Of a DNA stretch of 64,000 bases, positions 58,740 through 64,000 are shown one piece after another. The position numbers and the translations under genes were made by a program. Source of the DNA: Linyphia triangularis (taxonomy: Eukaryota; Arthropoda; Arachnida; Araneae; Linyphiidae); contig OZ021731.1 of assembly GCA_963978545.1 (NCBI GenBank), positions 29,488,093 to 29,552,092 of the forward strand. Reading direction: 5' to 3'. The notes beneath the pieces were generated by a model. The model saw nothing but the letters and a program-made list of their open reading frames with translations. It searched no databases and had not been told where the DNA came from. How positions within the stretch are numbered: the first letter of the stretch is position 1; the number at the start of each line of letters is the position of its first letter.

Positions 58740-59442
58740 TATACGGAATGACTTGAAATTCTATTACAATTTAATAAACATACAAACTTTAGAGGTTCAT
58801 ACAAAGAGCATACAAAGATAGACTTTTAAATAAAATCTATGGTTCGTTTTGGACTGACGTCATAGCCAAATACTCAATAAGCGACAAAATGGATTTTGTC
58901 AATAAGGGTACAAGAAATAAATTCAACAACTGGCGAAATTTTCGTAAAGACAAAAATATCTAAGGTTCAATGCGCAAATACCGAGATATTTTAAATATCT
59001 TGACGAATGAGCAAAGGTTTAGGTTTTCTTTGCAGAACTGATCTTTCAAACCTTGTGTTAAGAACCTTCACATTTTCCCTATTTTTTAAACATTGTCCAA
59101 TGTCTATTTTTCTATAAAATTACCAAGATTAATTTCTTGTACTATTGAGAAACATCATATTGCTTTTATTTTGTGAAATCTATTTTGTACTTAATTCTTT
59201 CCCATAAGTGTTACTGGCAAAAAGGTATCCTCTGAGCAACTCATGACACATTTCTTTCATTTAGAGTCATTTTCACTTTTCTTACTCTTTTATTTCTTTG
59301 CCCTCTTTTTTTAATTAATAAATTAATGACCTAATGAATTAAATATCAAATTAGTTAAAACTATTATTCTTTTTATTGCAGTCTCCACGCTGCTATTTGT
59401 TTTCTAAATTATTTATTTACGTTAATAATTCATCAATGCATT

Positions 59443-59621
59443 GCCCGACTAAACGGTATAGTGGTTAGCGCGCTAGCTTCTAGACCACGAGGTTGCGGGT
59501 TCGAGTACCGTGTTAGGCATGGGTGCTTGTAAATGTATGTTGGCTTGTCTAATGACGAATGTTTCGGCGCATTATAGCACTCGTGTTGCTGACGGCACCA
59601 GATAATCTGAAAACAACCAAC
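59443..59621 (+). mobile_element. S1 SINE
   Basis: Full copy with AACC tail. The duplication CATCAATGCATT (59431-59442) matches CATCAATACATT (59622-59633) with one change. Confidence 0.93.
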
Positions 59622-59819
59622 CATCAATACATTGATTTTTTTTTTTGCATTGATTTTAATCTGCTTACTTCAAATTTATAATTAGGTTATTCTAGAGAAA
59701 TAGAAAACTAAACCTTTAGGACTAGGTTTCACAGCCTGGACGTAACAAATTATATGAAACAACTTAATAATTTAAAATAATTTAATTGACAATAATATTA
59801 ATAGTTACGAGGGTGTGTT

Positions 59820-60331
59820 GATTTATATACATTGTCAATTTTTATATTCATTAACACAGCGCCGACCTCAAAAACATTTCTATCAGCAGAACGTGTGGCA
59901 GAACGTTGCAAAATTTATTTATTAAAAATGAACGTGAATTTATACTCTCACACCCAAATATCATTTATTTGCTCTGATTAAAGTAATTTTATTATTTATT
60001 TTTTAAAATTTTGGTAACAGGAAAGAGTTTCAACAATGATCGGTAAATGGCTATTTTAGAGCGATTAGATGACGGCAAGTTGATTTATTAGTATTCTGTA
60101 AAAGCGACCTTTTAGTGATAGTTACAATCCCAAAATTTGCTTGAGTGCGTTGTCGTTGACATCTTAAACATCTTAACATCTTAATATATAAATTATTTGC
60201 CTATTTGCCAAGTTTCAGCTCGATTGAATGACGGCAAGAGGGTTAATTAGGCTCCGCAGATTCCGCTCCCATAGACATACAAACAAACGCACAAAATCGG
60301 AGTAAATATAAAGGATTTAATAATATCACCC
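59820..60331 (-). mobile_element. H element, first of a tandem pair
   Basis: GATTTATATACATTGTCAAT to TAAATATAAAGGATTTAATA. Fully collinear with the next copy. Confidence 0.8.
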
Positions 60332-60349
60332 ATAAAAACAGATTCAATG

Positions 60350-60812
60350 AAAAAATCCTTTATATGCATTGTCACTTTTGTATTTATTAACACAGCGCCG
60401 ATATCAAAAACATTTCTATCAGCAAAATGTACTACGTTTCAAAATACATTTATTAAAAATGAACGTGAACGTCGTCCAAATATCATTTAAATATTCAGAT
60501 TGAAGTAATTTTATTATTTATTTATTAAAAAAAATTGGCAACAGGAAAGAGTTTCAACAATGGCCGGTTCATTGCTTTTTTAATGCGATTGAATGACGGC
60601 AAGTTGGTTTATTAGTATTTCGTAAAAGCGACCTTTTAGTGACAGTAACAGCCCCAGAATTTGATAGAATGCGTTGTCATCGACATTGAACCTATCTGCC
60701 AAGTTTCAGACCGATAGGATGACGGCAAGGAGGTTAATTAATCCTCCGCAGATTCGATTCCCATCAACAAACAAACATGCATATATATAAAAGGGAAGTT
60801 AATATAAATGAT
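60350..60812 (-). mobile_element. H element, second of a tandem pair
   Basis: AAAATCCTTTATATGCATTG at one end and, inverted, AATATAAATGATTTAAA at the other. The ends define the terminal repeat AAATCCTTTATAT. Confidence 0.82.
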
Positions 60813-60852
60813 TTAAAAATACCAATAGAAAGCAAGTCACTTAAGCGATACT

Positions 60853-61290
60853 TTAGGAAACTAACGGTGTGAACATCGCATAACTTCCAATTACACAATA
60901 ATGGTCATTGCTGCTACTACTGCATTTAAATTTTTCATGGATTGGTGGAATTTACCATTTTAGATTTTATCTGTCCATTATTATAAAAAACAAAACAAAA
61001 TGACTAGTTTTAGCGATATTTCTGGTAATAATTATTACAATAAAAAAATTAAAAAAAAAAAAAAAAAACATCAAAAGAGCTAAATTGGTTATATGTTTTT
61101 CGATAAATATTACATTGTCCTCTCATAAATGAAACAGAGTAGAAACTGTCGTTGGTAGGCAATGCTCAAGGGAAGAGAAATCTGTGTAAAAGACATTCAT
61201 TTTTTGGATTTTTTATGCCTTCATCTCATATCTAGTGAATTTACTGAGTTGGGGATGTTTAGAAAAGTTGAACATCGTAATTCACAGTGT
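60853..61290 (+). mobile_element. G repeat, 3'-truncated
   Basis: AAACTAACGGTGTGAACATC to GTTGAACATCGTAATTCACA, with an internal jump from GGGGATGTTTAGAA to the GAACATCGTA region. Worn. Confidence 0.7.
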
Positions 61291-61462
61291 TACAAGAATC
61301 AAGTGTTATATACCTGAAGGCGGACCTATTGTTGTGGAAAATATATTGGTACAGTACTAAAAAAAAAACCCCGAATAATGGCTATATATTGTATTCTAAT
61401 TGATGAAATAGCAAAAGTCAAGTACGTTTGGAAATCGTGGACGGATTTGAATAAATATGTAT

Positions 61463-61503
<41 letters not shown>

Positions 61504-61544
61504 ACATAAGGGGTGCATATTTAAACTGAAACAAAGATTGAGAA

Positions 61545-61770
61545 GTTCAATGGCAACCCTATAATATTATACCATATTTAGATTTAGCATCCAAAGAAAC
61601 GGCGAAATACAAAGTTTCATAATTTCCCAATGAGTGGTTAGAAATTTAAACGAGATCAAAGAATTGAATAATTAATGTTAAAAGAAAAAATTACTCTTTT
61701 GTTCATAAATTCTTAAATAATTAATATATTTTTATAATTTTTATTTCAAATGATTAGTTTGTTAAATTTG
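61545..61770 (+). repeat. Dispersed repeat, copy 2 of 2
   Basis: ATCCAAAGAAACGGCGAAAT and TCCCAATGAGTGGTTAGAAA. A T run of 38 bases (61465-61502) lies just upstream. Confidence 0.7.
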
Positions 61771-63168
61771 AAACATAAATAGCAATCAACTTTTGTACTA
61801 AACAGTGTTTCAATAATTAATTTTTAATTAATAAAATAAGTTTTAGAATTTTTTAAATAGAAAAATTTTTTCTTTCTTTTTTTCTCTATTAGATTTATCA
61901 TAGTCAAATACTCTTCCAGAATTTTTTCATTCCATTTTGATTTTTGGTTCTCAATATTTTAGCAAAAATTTTAAGAAAGCTTTCTTTAAAGGACCGTGTA
62001 ATAAATTACGTCTTGAAGCAAGCAAACGTTTGATTCTTCCCAGCTTTAAAAAGAGATTTGCCCTGAAGATCGGCCAAAACATTTTCGCTCATAAGTGACG
62101 TGTTTCTCAACATATTGAACTGAAATTTGGTAGTTAGGGCAAACGAGGTATTCTAAATCGAATGAAAACATAAAAAATAAAAGTTCGCATTAAAATTTTC
62201 AAAGATAGAGTTAAATTTACTTAGTAAACATCACCCTACGAAAAATATGTTGCCTTAGACATATAGAAAATCACAAACAAAACATTTTAGTGCAAACCGC
62301 AAGATTCTACGATAATTAGAACCGAAGACATAGCCATCATTCGAACTTTTTTTGCGTACTGTACGCAAGGATGGAATATATTGCAGTACGCAAAAGTTAA
62401 CACCTTTTATCATCTGATTTGAATTTTGGAAGGAATGTACAGAAAAATATGTACATAAAAGTAAAAAAATACTGGTAAATTGAGCAGGTGTAAGTTCCGC
62501 TTAGAAAGCAACTTGAGCTCAAGAAGAAAGTGAGAACTTCTACTTTAAAGTCACTATGACAAATGCATTTCATCAATAGTTTATCCAATGCGTGTATGAC
62601 ACTCTAGTCTAAGTACATCTCTTTGATATTGCCGAATGGGGTAAGTGAGATTTAAAGGATGGGTATGCGGCGCCATTACAGTTGCACGTATCCGCTATCA
62701 GAAATGGGTAGTTTAATGGGCCTTGAGGTGATATAGAGAGATGTCACATTTTGTTATCATGGTCGGGAAAAGATATTGGATATTCGCGTAAGTCTCGTTG
62801 GCATTTGAAAATTTGGGGATATTGTTTTACTTAAGATAGGAATAAATCTTTTTGTGTTCGATAAAGAAATTCAAAGAACTGACACAATGAAGTATTTTTT
62901 TTTAAAAGGATTGGTTTATGAATGTATTATTTTATAAAGTGTCTTGCTATTACTTTCAATGATCGTTGTGTTATATGGGTGATAAAAGTATTGAATTATG
63001 TTATATATTGCATGGTGTTTACAATTTTGTTGCAACCATGAGAGGCGAAAATAAGGTTTTCATCACAATAGTGCAAGCGTAGAAGATGCCTGCCAATGAA
63101 AAATATAAGTATTTTTTGGCAATTTCTAAAACACACTAACGACTTCGATAAAAAAATATCTGTTTATG

Positions 63169-63938
63169 TTTTTACTTTCAATTACCCATATGTATATATA
63201 GGGTAATGAAAGTATAGCATTCGGTCCACACAAAAAAAATTCGATTTTTTTTTTTTTGCATTTTTCCACATTTTCGAACATCTTGATTTAAAAAAAATCT
63301 AGAAAAAAATGTATATCTGTGTGTATGTATGTGTGTCTGTGGTCAGCATAACACCCGAACAAATTGACCTACGATGTTCAAATTTGGGATGAGGGTTAGT
63401 GGTGGCCATGGGACCTACCATTAAGATTTTCGTCAAAATCGCACGTGCACATAAGGTAGCTGCCATTAAAAAAATCACGTTTTTCAATGATTGCTAAAAA
63501 ACGGCGTTCAACAATTTTGATAAAAATCGCTGTGGTAATACATCTTAAGGTGTTCTAAACATCCCCACCTCCGAAATTCCCGTAAAAATGTTTTGGTGGC
63601 GTAAAAAGTTGAAAAACGAATGCTTTCAACACAGAGCTCTCTTGCCTTGAGCATACCTCATCAAGGATCGTTTTTTCTTCTCTCCTCAGTTTCGCTTATA
63701 ACAAAGGATAATATAAGGATTATCGAAAAGTATATCGCCAGATCACCATTTTGGCAAAGTTTTTTTATTTTTTTTTTTTATTTTTTTTTATATATATATA
63801 TAAAAAAAAAAAACTATACAAGAATTATTGCAAAAAATATTGCCAAACTGACCATTTCCTCTAAATGAATGATGAAAATAAAAAAACGGTAAATGACACA
63901 AATCCACGACAGTGTTACATTGTAATTGAAAGTTGTGT
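63169..63938 (-). mobile_element. G repeat, near-complete
   Basis: GTTTTTACTTTCAATTACCC to TGTAATTGAAAGTTGTG. T runs and a short TA tract occupy the recurrent homopolymer site at about 63760. Confidence 0.85.
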
Positions 63939-64000
63939 TTATAAAGTTATTTTTTGATTATATATCGTTGTATATCGAAATTCCTGTAAAAATGCGTTAA

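Larger units (their letters stand above)
57636..64000. other. No gene seen outside the listed repeats
   Basis: Between F (58100), S1 (59443), the two H copies, G (60853), the 61545 repeat and G (63169) lies single-copy AT-rich DNA. 61771-63168 has no repeat found. A near-palindrome TTGCGTACTGTACGCAA occurs at about 62350, with a half copy AGTACGCAAAAG near 62384. Confidence 0.5.

Overview
The window is AT-rich, repeat-dense eukaryotic DNA, almost all intronic or intergenic. tRNA-headed SINEs with an (AACC)n tail, Tc1-like transposase relics, TTAA-flanked MITEs and one R7-type RGS exon point to an arthropod. I lean to a chelicerate, perhaps a spider, because the S1 SINE resembles repeats I associate with orb-weaver spiders; that lean is memory, not proof. 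The only host coding sequence I can support is one short exon at 28523-28619 (+). It has a good 3' splice site and a GTAAGT donor and encodes the start of the DEP domain of an RGS6/RGS7-type protein. I found no partner exon, so most of the window is probably long intron and upstream sequence of that gene.

Repeat names used here are local. SINEs: S1 (10 copies, 11-15 bp target duplications), S2 (2) and S3 (2). F: a ~650-bp element that is one giant palindrome around TTACGTCA-TCAG-TGACGTAA (5 near-complete copies, 4 deleted ones). G: a ~550-950-bp dispersed repeat with a TGCGCATGCGC-type site (10 copies). H: a ~460-bp terminal-inverted-repeat element. J: an LTR-like unit with CCAAT and TATA motifs on the minus strand and a 61-bp tandem array. 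K, N, O, Q, R and T: other inverted-repeat elements. P1 and P2: piggyBac-like MITEs with TTAA duplications. M0, M1 and M2: three dead Tc1-like transposons.

Layout: 0-5 kb has F relics and unique AT-rich DNA. 5-11.2 kb has a TA array, S3, Q, O, S1 and S2, then a second S3 that has grown a 41-bp minisatellite. 12.3-15.4 kb has M0 (split by a TATCGATA-rich element) followed by M1 (split by S1). 17-25 kb has S1 copies, G, T, N, K, M2 and P2. 25-31 kb has an 8-bp-TSD element, G with a nested P2, the RGS exon and H pieces. 31-36 kb has J with F nested in its array, P1, G, and a five-unit 291-bp satellite. 36-46 kb has G, F, T, H, R, a TATA-containing GC-richer island, a second J, and an H copy swollen by an (AAAT)n array. 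46-64 kb has F, G, S1, K, P1, H and a tandem duplication at 55.7-57.6 kb whose two halves show empty and filled insertion sites.

Three themes stand out. Several insertions can be dated relative to one another by nesting and paralogous empty sites. Tandem arrays have grown inside three unrelated mobile elements. Several families spread palindromic sites that look like transcription-factor sites.
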